From Berberis thunbergii (Eukaryota; Streptophyta; Magnoliopsida; Ranunculales; Berberidaceae): a DNA stretch of 64,000 bases. The stretch spans positions 1-64,000 of the forward strand of contig QNQO01000227.1 in NCBI GenBank assembly GCA_003290165.1. Direction: 5' to 3'. Under the pieces are notes generated by a model that had not been told where the DNA came from, made no database searches, and saw only the letters and a program-made list of their open reading frames with translations. This document shows positions 22,384-33,900 of the stretch, piece after piece. Position 1 is the stretch's first letter. Every line of letters begins with the position of its first letter. A program made the translations under genes and the position numbers.

Positions 22384-25300
22384 AAATAAAAAATAAAAAA
22401 TAAAAAATAAAGGGAAAAACCCAACACATTAACCAAAAGCAAATAAAACTTCCTGATGCTCAAAACTTTTAATACAGTTGAACAGAAACCTGAGTGGTTT
22501 CGTGACCCTTGACATTCAGTAAATAGTTTCTTTTATTTTAATTAAATTTGAGTATGACTGTTAGGGCTATTGGCTCTGGCCTATAGCTTCATGACACGGG
22601 GCTCCGAATGTGAAGATATAGGGTAAATTTGATGTTGGTCCTTCTACCAATAGGGAATATGGCTATAGTACCCTTTTTAAATTTAATTTGGTCTTATTCC
22701 CTCGTTGCAGTTGACCATCCATTGAACCGTTATTTAGTGCGTGTACTTCTCACATGAAGCGAAAAAGCAAAAAAGACTTGAACTACCCTTTCAGGGAGAG
22801 GGATAGAGAGTCTAATCCAACATGGACAACCCTCTCTCAAATGAGGCAATTCAAGTCTTTTTTCGCATCATTTAGAAGCGCATGGACAACATAACGTTTT
22901 GGTTTGATGGTCAATTGACTGTAAGGGACCAAGAACAAATAAAATTTAAAAATGGCACTAGAGCCACTTACCCTATTTGTAAAAGGGATCAACATTTAAC
23001 ACGCCCTAAGGGTGTGTTTGGTTGCATGAAATCCTATGCTATAAGAATTCATGAGGGGACTCCTATATTTTAGGCTAATTTGAGGTATCACTCCACATCC
23101 ATCATTTGATTTTGTGATCAATGGTGGGAATGGAAGTCCCATGAACATGAGAATCTCAATTGATCACAAAATCAAATGGTGGATGTGGAGTGATACATCA
23201 ATTTAGCCTAAAATGTAGGGGTCCTCTCATGAATTCCCATGACATAGGATTCCATGCAACCAAACACACCCTAAGATATATTGTTTAGTCTTGCTTTTTC
23301 TTTCGAGTCATTCCTATCTTTATATTGTTTGTACTTTTGCTTTTTAAAAAGGTAAAATATTTTTGAAGCCTTGTGGCTAGTACATAAAAGGTGACATTAT
23401 GAGCATTAAGGTACCAATGAGCACACAAAGAATTGAAAAAATTCCAGTAAAAGAAGAAAGATGTGATACCTAACCCCACAGAGTAATCGACACTTCTACC
23501 AGCAATTCACCACATTCTAGCACTTTATTGCCGGAAACCCTATTTTTCCTTTCCTTCCACACTGTCTAGCACAATGAAAATGGAAGGAACTCCCACAAAA
23601 CCTTCCCTCGTGTAGATAAATGAGGGGATCTTCCAAATCTTAAGAGACTCTCCAATGAAGCATGTGCGTCACCCATAACTGTACTCAAGTTTATATTATT
23701 CAGTTTGATTTGTTTGAAGCACTACTTATATGCCCTTGTATTCAATTGAGATGCATGCGGCAGCATTTCTATGTTTTTGTTTAAGTTAATATATTATTAT
23801 TATTATTATTTTAATATATATTTGCGATGTGCAGAGATTCTTATAGGTTCCCCAAAAGAACAAGACAAAGATAAACGGGAAACAAAAGGAGAAGTAATGT
23901 CAGGCGAAGCTGAAAAACATTATGATCTAGGAATGCCAATAACTGATGCATCCACAAGTTCATTTGATAGTGGAAAGGACACTAACTCATCACTGGACCT
24001 TTCAGACAAGAAAGGTAAACTTTCAGTTACTATTTTCAAACTTCTTTGTTCATTCGGTGGCATACCATGGAACTAAGGGTGTGTTTGGTTGCATCCATTC
24101 CATGGGAATAAGAATCCTATTCCCACTTGGAATAGCATTAAGGGTGTTTGTTTAAGAGTTTACCGATGGGTGAGAGATGCCAGCACGTGCCGCATATTCC
24201 CACCTTTGATGGGACTCGTACGCCTCGGCTCACCCAGGGAAAACTTTTGGCGACCCTCTAAAACCTCTCGAAACTAAGAAATTAAGAAATCTCCCTAACA
24301 ATTCCCACCTTAGGATTCTATGCAACCAAACACACCCTAAGTATCTTGTGGTTGATACATAATGGTGTACATTTGTTTTCGGAAATGACTACAATCCCTT
24401 GTTGCCTAATGAACTAAAAACTCGAAAGCTGCGTTGCCTAAACTTGACGCCCAAGTTATTTATTGTAATGGGAAATTTCCCTAACAATTAGAGATCCAAA
24501 ACATTACCTAAATTCCTATTATACTTCTAAACAAACCCAACTTCTAAATATTCTTTATAAAAAAAAGCTTAGTAATAATAAAAGAACTATAATTATATTT
24601 CATTCTTCTCAGGTTGAAAGAAAACTTGATATCAAACTTTTCCGTAACCATGAGTTCAGTCTTATGTTGCAATTTAAAGTCGAGGACCTGCATGGAACTT
24701 CCCCCTACATCTGTTGAACTTCAACTCTTCCAAAAATGCAAAAATGCAAAAAAAAAAAAACCCACTAATTTCAGCTAGTACAAAGAAAACTACTCCAAAG
24801 AAAAATAAGGATTCTTTCTCATCTGGCAAATTGGGGCAAAAGGAGCTTCTAAACAACCAAGCGGATGTGGAATCTGCATTCCATCAGCACAAGTAAATTC
24901 CTCAATACTTCTAATAAAACCATGTCATAGTAGCTCATTGCTTGTCAAAAGCCGATCAAAAGACAAATCAGATCCGAGTTATGTGGTCAAAGTTTTGTTG
25001 ATCTTGGGGTGGGGTTTTTGAGAGCAATTCCTTAGTTTCTCAAAAAGCCTCTAAACTACTCTAAAATTGGGTTTGCTCAACCCTAAAAGAGTGTGCATGT
25101 ATATTAAAGATAGGTGGGTGGTGAAAAAGTAAAATAAGTAAACAAATATGATTTTTAAGTGGTGCCTTCTGTATGATACACCTATTGTATCATACGATAA
25201 GTGCAAGATGTATCTTACGATACATGAAACATAGGCAGATCTGACATAGTGACCCGTTACTTTCTCAAGTCATTCGATAAGATATATATTGTCCAATATG

Positions 25301-26264
25301 GATAACTATGATTGGCTTGGCAATATGAGGATTTTAATGCTGTGGACACCCTTAATAGTGGTGTTGATTGATACATAAAAGTTTCATCATGAATTCAGAT
25401 CTTTTGTGTTTATTAGATTGCAATATACATGTGAAATCATGTTCTTGTTATTAGTACTGCAGCGTCTCTTTGATGAACCGTTTGCTTCAATTTGTCTCGA
25501 GGGTATGCTTACCAAAACTTTGCGTTTTGCAGTCTGTAATTATGCCAAAGGAAAATGGGTTAAAGACAATAAAAGGCCATTATATTCTGGGTTCAAGTGC
25601 AAGCAATGGCTATCACAGATGTGGGCTTGTAGACTGACTCAACGCACAGATTTTGCATTTGAAAGCTTTCGGTGGCAGCCAATAACTGTGACATGCCAGA
25701 ATTTGAAGCATCTTCAGTGTTGAGAAGGTAAAGTTCATCTATTTCATGTTGGAAAGGTCATGTATGCCATCTCTGTGAATATACTAGGACATGCAACTTA
25801 ATTTTTTCGAGAATGATACATTTGCTAAAAAATGCTTTGATTTATAGGATTCTTCTTGTCATGAATCATTGCAATTTGGAACCAGAAGTAGGAAAGAGAG
25901 ATGGATTGCATAATAATTAATAAGACTAAGAAAACCCTTTTTCTTGTATCCTCATGGATCTCACACGTCGATGAGTTAAAGGAACAATTGACCAGTATAA
26001 CAAACTAAACTTGACACAGGATTATCACTATGCGTGTGCGAGATTATATATATATGGTGGGATTCCGCGTAAAAGATTTTTGACAAAGAAAGTACATGCT
26101 CCTATTTCACCCACCTTGAAATTTCATAACAAGTTGGTTTTTCCAGGGATGATGTCCTTGCCGTGTAGATCATCATTGCAAAAATCACAAGCATTTGGAA
26201 TTTATGACTCCATCAGATGTAGTCATCAAGTTCACAGTGAAATTGAACGGCATGGGTAACATAT

Positions 26265-26312
<48 letters not shown>

Positions 26313-28431
26313 ACCCATGCCCCTTTGGCACTATATAAAATTTATCATGGAATTTTAGAATTTTAGAAAAATATTGACAGATTTTCTCTGTTTTTTCAAC
26401 ATTATCAATTAACCTGTCAAAACCTCACTCAGCCAACACATGTACACTATTCAACACATATAGATGATAGATAGGCACTGTGGGTGGTGTGAGGGTGAGA
26501 GATGAGGAGAAAGTCTTTAAGTCCCAATCGTTGGATGAAACAAATCTCAAGCAGGAACTATGTGGAGAGAAACTTATGTTTAAGTCCATTGTGATTTATT
26601 ATGTTGGCCTTAGCTATCTCATGATGTTGAGGGGAAGGGTTCATTCAATATATAAAAGTTACTCCTAGGTTGACATGCTGATCTTCCTCGAGAGTTTACA
26701 CCAGCAGGAATTTTGGCAGCTCAATGCTGGTTCTTCTCTCACCCGAGGCTCTAGTAAGTTCCATAGGTTGGTCAGTGGTGGAAGGTTCACTAGTAAGCAA
26801 TTCTGGACTCATCTTCTTGTGGGCTTCCAAGGATTGTAGAAAACAATAGAGTTCTATAATGACCTAGCATTACTTCTCTCTCTGTGTTGGGAAACATTGT
26901 TGGTATATGCCTGTGTGTGTGTTGAATGGACCTCTCTAAATGCAAGAAGTACCCATATAGCATGTGTGTTCGCGTAGCCTATGTTGTTAATTAATAAATT
27001 CTGTAGCAGTACAGCAATTGTCACTATCAAATATTATTAGTTTTTGGTTATTGTAATCTAGAGCTTGGTTGTTCCACATTACCAAGTAGGCAAGTAATAT
27101 TTTTGCACCCTTGTAAACTATAACTATAACTATGGTTTATTCTTTTGTGGCACTTTTATTCCCAATAACTGCGATGAGTGCATGTGCGTGACAATTTATG
27201 ACCTCAACAACTAGATCCTGGACAAATTTAAAATTCTGTATGTTATCCTATGTCTTCAGTTGTCCTACATATCATCAAAATAATTTGTTTTGAATCCAAT
27301 TGGAGCATGTTAGACTATGACAGCTTTACTTGTATGCTCGCAACATAGTTTTGCATACATCTGCTTATATGTTTGGGCGGTCATCTCTATGACGTTTTCA
27401 TTGGAATCCATGAATTTGTTACTATTCCCATTGTACAATTGTCCTCAGCTTAAATGAATGGAATTTTTCTTTCCAAGGTTATAGATTCATTGTATCATGA
27501 TTTGGTCCTCTCTCTCTCTCTCTCTTGCTTGTTTCAGTTCATGAGACTTGCAATGTTTAATGCTGATATTGATGATGTGTTCTAGGATGCAGGACAAAAC
27601 TCTTGCTATCGTCGGGGATTCATTAGGAAGACAACAATTTCAGTCCCTTATGTGCATGCTCACTGCTGGTAAACACAATTCAGACGTCATGGATGTTGGA
27701 AAGGAGTATGGTCTTGTCAAAGCACGTGGTTCCGTGCGCCCAGATGGTTGGGCTTATCGGTTTAGAAGTACCAACACCACCATCCTCTATTATTGGTCTG
27801 CAAGCCTCTGTGACTTGGAACCTATTGATCCCAAAAATCCAGCTACAGATTGGGCTATGCACCTTGATCGGCCACCAGCATTCGTTAGTAGGTACCTTGA
27901 CAGATTCGATGTCCTGGTTCTCAATACAGGGCACCATTGGAATAGGGGGAAGCTCAAAGCAAATCGATGGGTCATGCATGTTGGGGGAGTGCCTAACACC
28001 AACAGGAAGATTGCAGAGATATGGAAAGCCAAGAATTTCACTGTATACAGTGTTGTTAAGTGGCTGGATGTGGAGCTTCCAAAACATCCGAAGCTGAAGG
28101 CCTTATGAGGAGCATTTCACCCAGGCATTTCTTCCATGGAGACTGGAATTCAGGGGGCAGCTGTAATAATACCACTCCATTGGCTGGAGGGATGGAAGTT
28201 CTGCAAGACGAGTCCAGTGATCCTACTGCTTCAGGTGCTGTGAATGGCACAAAAGTTAAGCTCTTGGATATCACTGCTCTCTCTCAGCTGAGAGACGAGG
28301 GTCACATATCGCGATACAGCATCAAAGCTACACCTGGTGTGCATGATTGCTTGCATTGGTGCCTACCTGGCATTCCTGACACATGGAACGAGATCCTTTT
28401 TAGCACAGGTATATACCAAATCTTAGTGTAA
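21567..28431 (+). CDS. TBL16: TRICHOME BIREFRINGENCE-LIKE protein (TBL14-16 group), with frame lesions
   Basis: Six coding exons: 21567-21720, 21987-22187, 23835-24014, 24775-24892, 25533-25727 and 27586 to about 28414 (open to the stop ending 28431). The product, near 560 residues, has an N-terminal membrane anchor ([17 protein letters not shown]), a polar stem, the PMR5N domain ([14 protein letters not shown]), the esterase GDS motif ([10 protein letters not shown]) and the C-terminal DCLHW motif, giving the Ser-Asp-His set of this family. Studied TBL proteins are Golgi O-acetyltransferases acting on wall polysaccharides; the substrate here is unknown. One base is missing at about 25681 and another at about 28103-28105; similarity resumes in another frame after each. 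The exon 4/5 junction is also out of phase as read. It is either a decaying gene or one with local sequence errors. A last intron starting at GTATAT (28415) is possible. Confidence 0.92.
22322..22411. repeat. (AAAAATA)n-type low-complexity tract in TBL intron 2
   Basis: Around a dozen units of AAAAATA or AAATAAA type in tandem; simple sequence, no further content. Confidence 0.9.
23010..23271. mobile_element. Tourist-like MITE in TBL intron 2 (262 bp)
   Basis: Ends GGGTGTGTTTGGTTGCATGA and (inverted) GGGTGTGTTTGGTTGCATGG, matching at 28 of 29 positions, with TAA on both sides (23007-23009 and 23272-23274), the duplication of PIF/Harbinger-type MITEs. The arms stay complementary inward (TTGATTTTGTGATCAATGG against its inverse), so the RNA would form a near-complete hairpin. 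Confidence 0.82.
24077..24337. mobile_element. Tourist-like MITE in TBL intron 3 (261 bp)
   Basis: Ends GGGTGTGTTTGGTTGCAT and its exact inverse, with TAA on both sides (24074-24076 and 24338-24340). The ends match the MITE in intron 2 but the interior differs, so the two share only their ends or have diverged strongly inside. Confidence 0.8.
26267..26309. repeat. (GT)n(AT)n microsatellite in TBL intron 5
   Basis: A short GT run followed by about twenty AT units. Apart from this, intron 5 (25728-27585) shows no recognised element. Confidence 0.9.
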
Positions 28432-28754
28432 GATGATTATACACCGACAATTTTCTAGTCAGTCACAATAGACAAGTTATACAAAGGCAATGCCAATCTC
28501 ATCAATTGAAGTAATGGACCCATGGTGGACACCCTTTGCGTTCGAAGTACCCTTGGAAGACTTCTGGGTCGTTGGGTCCTATAAAGAGATTTCTCGCTCA
28601 AACTTAGGTACAATCTGTTTTAGATGTCGTAACATTAGATTGACTTTCTGTTTTGTGCCTTATTCATTGATGTCAATTCAGTTAACTGAAAGGATTTGGA
28701 GTGAGATATAATTGTTGAAGAAGAATTACCAATGCCATTACCTTACTCAGTGAG
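28432..28754 (+). other. probable 3' end of the TBL gene
   Basis: Non-coding as far as can be read. It would be 3' untranslated sequence, or the last intron if the donor at 28415 is used. Confidence 0.35.
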
Positions 28755-28918
28755 GAGCAATTCTTCCTGGCCTGCCCCCCTTTTTAAACACCTTTTCCAA
28801 AAAGGTTGTTAAAGAGAGGAGGGGGGGGGGGGGGGGGGGGGGGGGAGCAGCAAAAGTGTAAATTCGCCCCCCCAGGCAGCAACCTCGCTGGTTTTTCCCA
28901 GGCCAGCTAGAATTTCAG
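28755..28918. mobile_element. Mutator-type MITE with poly-G core, 9-bp target duplication
   Basis: 164 bp between identical 9-bp copies of CTCAGTGAG (28746-28754 and 28919-28927). The ends GAGCAATTCTTCCTGGCCTG and (inverted) CTGAAATTCTAGCTGGCCTG are imperfect inverted repeats and resemble the element at 8172-8321. The interior contains a run of 25 G (28821-28845), a likely weak spot for sequence accuracy. Confidence 0.7.
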
Positions 28919-28927
28919 CTCAGTGAG

Positions 28928-30970
28928 ACTTGTCATATGCGGAGTTGTGGTTGGTGTCACAGTTCATTTATGAATCCTAGTTTCTCCTTTGTAAGATATC
29001 AGAGCACTCCAGCAATATTTTGTCTAAATATTAAGAGCAAAACTCGTGTAACTGACAGAATGGAATTCCATTTGGTAATATGCATTTTCCCAGGTCCTCA
29101 AGATTTCAGCCCGTTTCAATATGAATTGGATACCATATGAATTTTGAAGGAATTTGTTGTTCAGACTTCAGTATGCCCAAGTTTAGTAGCTAGTTCCAAT
29201 TTTCTTTTCTTAATTTACGATTCTTGATTGAGGTTGCTAAGTCATCCTCTGTTACAGTGTTTTTTTGAACTATTTTACTGTTGAATTAGCAACTGGCTTA
29301 CTGGCATCGATGTATTTGGCATTTCATAAATGTGTTCTTATTTTGCATTTGCCCGCTCCTTGATTTCCAATTCACCATTAGAGTCCTTGGAGCTTTAACA
29401 TTTATTTTGCTAAGTTGATATTTTTTCTAAAAATTTCTGCTCAAATGCTCAAGTCCTTGGAGCTTTGGTGTTTTCTTGACCTGAGCTATTGCTTCCTTGA
29501 TCATTAGAGTGTGTTGATTGATTGCCTTGATGACAAGTGAGATTATTTTGGGAGTATATAAAATAGGCAATGTGATATGTCTTATGTTCCATGTGCCAAC
29601 AAAGGGTAGAAGTTCATGTCCTAGTTACACAATTACTAGTAAGTTAAAGAAAAAAAATATATATATGCAAAATAGAGTTGATAACATCAAGGTAATATTT
29701 TGTTCCCAATGAGATTTCCAAATGAAAAAGGTTGAAAAAAAAAGGAACAGAAAGGGAAATTGGCACCACAACTGCACAACACAAACATGACCACACAATT
29801 ACCAACCCCACCACTATGACCACTAATAACAAAATTAACTAAAGATATGATAATTTTTCAATAAAAGAGGCATTATTGCTCATCATCATATGAAATTCAT
29901 TTTTCTTTCTTTATGAGAATGACTCGATTTCATCACATCACTAAGAAAATGTTTTGTTCCCATTTCCCTTGGTATGCATATTTTCGCTGTTTGGTTTCTA
30001 ATTACTGACAGTAAATCGATTCTTCATAAGACTATTTTCCCACTATTTGTGAGAATCCAAGTCTGTGGAAGAGGCCTCAAAATCAAATTGATGGAAACAC
30101 TTTCAATTTTCATGTTTATTTTCCATACAACTAAACAAACCCTAAGAAAACCCGTAATTAGTGCATTTTCATTGTATAAATGCAAAACCAAACCAACTTT
30201 GAAACATAAACATGTATTCACACAAACCAACCTCCCCAACATGCTAATTTTATCAATGCAATGAGCTGCCTCATTAAATTCTCTTAAATATCTCTAATGA
30301 TATTACATAGAGTGCAAATTGGGAATATCCTCTATTTGGCATATTAAAACCCTCTTTAAGTATATCTATTAATACACCGATAATTTAAATGTGGCAAATC
30401 TCGTGTGAAGCATTAAAATCACACATGATGAGTTGTTTTACTGAAATAAATACATAGTTGGATAACAATTAATCAATATTATCATGCCATGCACACCTTA
30501 CCCTTCCTACGTACTATATAATTTTATTTAAATTTTTTTGGAATGCATATAATATAAAATGTTATTGCTTTGGACATGATTAGGACGCTCAAATTGCAAG
30601 AAACGTTGGTGCACCTTGAAGAGTTTTTTTTTCCCTTCTCTTTGTTGCTTGGAATCGTTTGAACAAGAAATTTATTCTAAACAAAAGGCAAGGCAAAGCA
30701 AAGCATCACTTCCCTTTCAAACTTTCAAAAAAGAGGTCCCATCCATTATAGCATTCACGAGCCGTCTCTCTCTCGAGCGAAACGTTCGTTTGCAACTCTT
30801 ATGTGTTTCAAAAAGCGTGAATGAACCTCCATCTCATCTCCTCATCATCACAAACGTGTCTAGTATCCTCTATCTCTCTCTCAAATATTTTCTCAAACAC
30901 CTCTCCTGCAAACCCAACCTCTTATTCTCTTTCGCCATCAGCCATCTGAAACTTCCAACGCCATTTCAGA
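28928..30970. promoter_or_regulatory. intergenic region and promoter of the VIT/VWA gene
   Basis: AT-rich with no supported gene. Near the right end are a TATA-like ACTATATAATTTT (30513-30525) and a CT-rich stretch (30750-30960) that is probably the leader, running into the ATG at 30971. The exact transcription start cannot be read from the sequence. Confidence 0.35.
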
Positions 30971-33900
30971 ATGGCGGAAGAGTTCATCAAATCCGTCGAA
31001 GATGGCTTAAACCTGTCGAAGAGGATCTACTACGGGAAGGATCGGGCGGTGGCGCCACCCACGCTGGTGGCGATGGAGAAATCGCCACCCAATTCGTTCC
31101 TTCCCTCAGCACCCATGGTCTACGCGGTTATTTCTGAACCTGGGATTGTCGATAACCCTGATGTTCCCAGCTACCAGCCTTACGTTCATGGTCGATGTGA
31201 TCCGCCTGCATTGATTCCTCTTGAGATGAATTCGATCACGGTTGAAATCGATTGCTATTTTGATACTGCGTTCGTGACGGTGACTGGATCGTGGCGGGTT
31301 CATTGTGTTACGGCCAGTAAGAGCTGTGATTGTCGAATTGCTATCCCAATGGGGGAACAGGTGTGTTGAGTTAAATTCCATTTTTAGTTGCTTTGTGTTT
31401 CATTTGAAAAATGTGTTTTTATTTTGATGTAAAAGCTACAAGCTTTATTTTTTGGCTAGGTTGGGCTCCTTTGTTAGCAAGTTATCGTGTCTCTTGATTA
31501 ATTTCGGTATATACATCTAATTGATTACTGGGAACTGGTACTTTTTGTGTTTGTTATTTCTTCAAGTTTTAGATACAATGGAGTTGGGAACTATGAACTT
31601 GTTTGAAATAAACATGGGAGTTATATAGGAGAAGTATTGATTAGTAAGATTTATGCAGAGGTTGGCATTTAAAGTGAAGAATTAAGAGAAAATGGATAAG
31701 ATGATAATAGAGATGAGAAGAACTAAGGAAGGCAAGGAATATTGGACATAAAAATTGATAAAAAGAAAAGAAAGAAAAAAGGTCAAGTTATCTTCACCTT
31801 CAACCTCAAAGTGTTGAACCTTTTCCGTGTTTGTTATTTATTTAAAATCAAAACACAGGCTTAGGGGGTGTTTGTTTGAGTAAGACATCTAACCTCTTAT
31901 TAAGAGGGTACCTCCAACTAGAGGTAAATGTGTTCAGACTTTTGATTGTATGCAGAGGCAACCTCTAACTAGAGGTTGTAGCCAAACATTTCAGTCTAGC
32001 ATAATATCTGATTCAGTGGTGTAAACAAACACCCCCTAGATTAATTTTGATATGCTAGTGTGCCACCATTTGTTTCAGGGTTAGAAATGATATTATCTTA
32101 TGATGCAATTCAAAGATCTACCTTTGGTAAACATAGCAAACTTGAAAGTAAATCATTGACATGCAAGCCTACCCCTATCAGATCCCATTGACATGCAAGC
32201 CTACCCCTATCAGATCCCAAAATAGCTCTGGTTTGTGCCTCAGACATGCAATGGACATTTCAATAGGAGGACAAAGGTTCTACAAGCCCATCTTTTGCGA
32301 TTGACCTTTTTTTTGCAAAAATACATAAATTGTTTTTTTGATCAGAAAAAGAGAAGCTCAAGTTTGGAAAGACAAAACACATAATTAATTTATTAGGAAT
32401 GAGAAGCTCAAGTTAGGAAGTACTCACTGAGCAGCCAAAAAGATACAAGGTGTAACCTACTCAAGAAATCTCATTCCGCATTGCCATAAAGATATCTGAT
32501 CTGGAGATCTTTGATCTTCGGCTTGTTTACAAGGGAAACCGTTTAACAAGGTTAGACACATCTTTCTTAAGGGTATTCGAAAAACATTTTTTTTCACCGG
32601 ATGAGTCATAATGTAATAGCATGATCTGCGTAACCACCAAAGCCCTGAATGCAATCCCATAGTATGCTCTCTAAGGGATACTTGAGATATGCGTAACTTG
32701 GTTCAAGGGATTATGGATTGGGTCATAGGAAAACAACAAAAATACGCAAAATAATAAGAAGATTAAGAATTGAGTCAAGGGATTTATAAGAAGTTGGATG
32801 ATAGAGAGGCCACGTTATTGGATGAGATAGCAACTATCAATGCTCTTGAAGGGGAGGGCTCCTTAGATTCTTCAACTTTCCATACTAGGGCATCCAAGAT
32901 GGTGGTGGTGGATGGGATTTGTTGGTTAGAGGATGAAAGATGGGAGGTTAGGGTCTAATGGCGACATAATTGTGATTAAAACAAAAATTATTTCCATGCT
33001 TTTGCTTCCACGAGGAGACTTAATGGTTATTCCAAATTGGAAAACGAGGGGGTTGCTAGTGGAGGATCCAACGGCTATTGACAATCATGTGCTTAGTATT
33101 TCAAGAAGTTGTAGTCTAAGGAGGCGAAGTGGAGGCCTTCCTTAGGCAATGCGTCTTTTGATAGTATATCTGGAGATCTCAATGAGGGGATGGAGATAGA
33201 TTTTGATGAGGAGATTTAGGGTGCTCTGGGTTATTGTATTGCGGATAGGGTACCAAATCTTGATGGATTTCCTATTTAAGTTGTGCTTACATTTTATGGG
33301 GTTCTTAAATGCACAAAGTTATGTAGGAATTCCAAAGTGCTTACCTTTTGGGTTGGAGGCTCAATGGTATTTCATTACCCTTTTCCAAAAAGAAAAAAAA
33401 AGAGCTCATGAGAGTTAAAATTAAGACCCCATCATTCTTTTAGGAGTTGTTGCAAAATCATAGCTTATGATCTAGTCGACTTGAACTTTCTTTTCTATTG
33501 CCTAGGGAAAATGGGCTTTGGGGAAAGGTGGAGGAGATGGATCAATATGTCTCTCATTCACATCCACATCTTGGTTATGATGAATGGTATGTTGATGGGC
33601 TTCTTGAGAAGTGGCAAATTACCAGACATCCATATATTTTTACTATCATTGCGAAGGATTTGTGTATGCCGGTTTCATGGCTTTAGATGGAAGGTTGTCT
33701 TTGTGTTTTCTCTGCCGGAAGAGCGCTTCTCACATCTTCCATCTAATATGTAGATGGTGCCTCCTTTTTCATTGATAATCGTCTGGATTACATTACTAAT
33801 CTCAAATTGGGTAATTTTTGGGGAGGCGTTGGGGCTCAAGATTCATTTTGGTAAGAGTGCCATGAGTGGTATTGGTGATAGTGCACAGGTGGCGGGTGTG

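Noticed and set aside
27680..28087. Minus-strand 135-codon frame opposite TBL exon 6
   Set aside because: A shadow of the coding strand; the plus-strand frame carries the family motifs.
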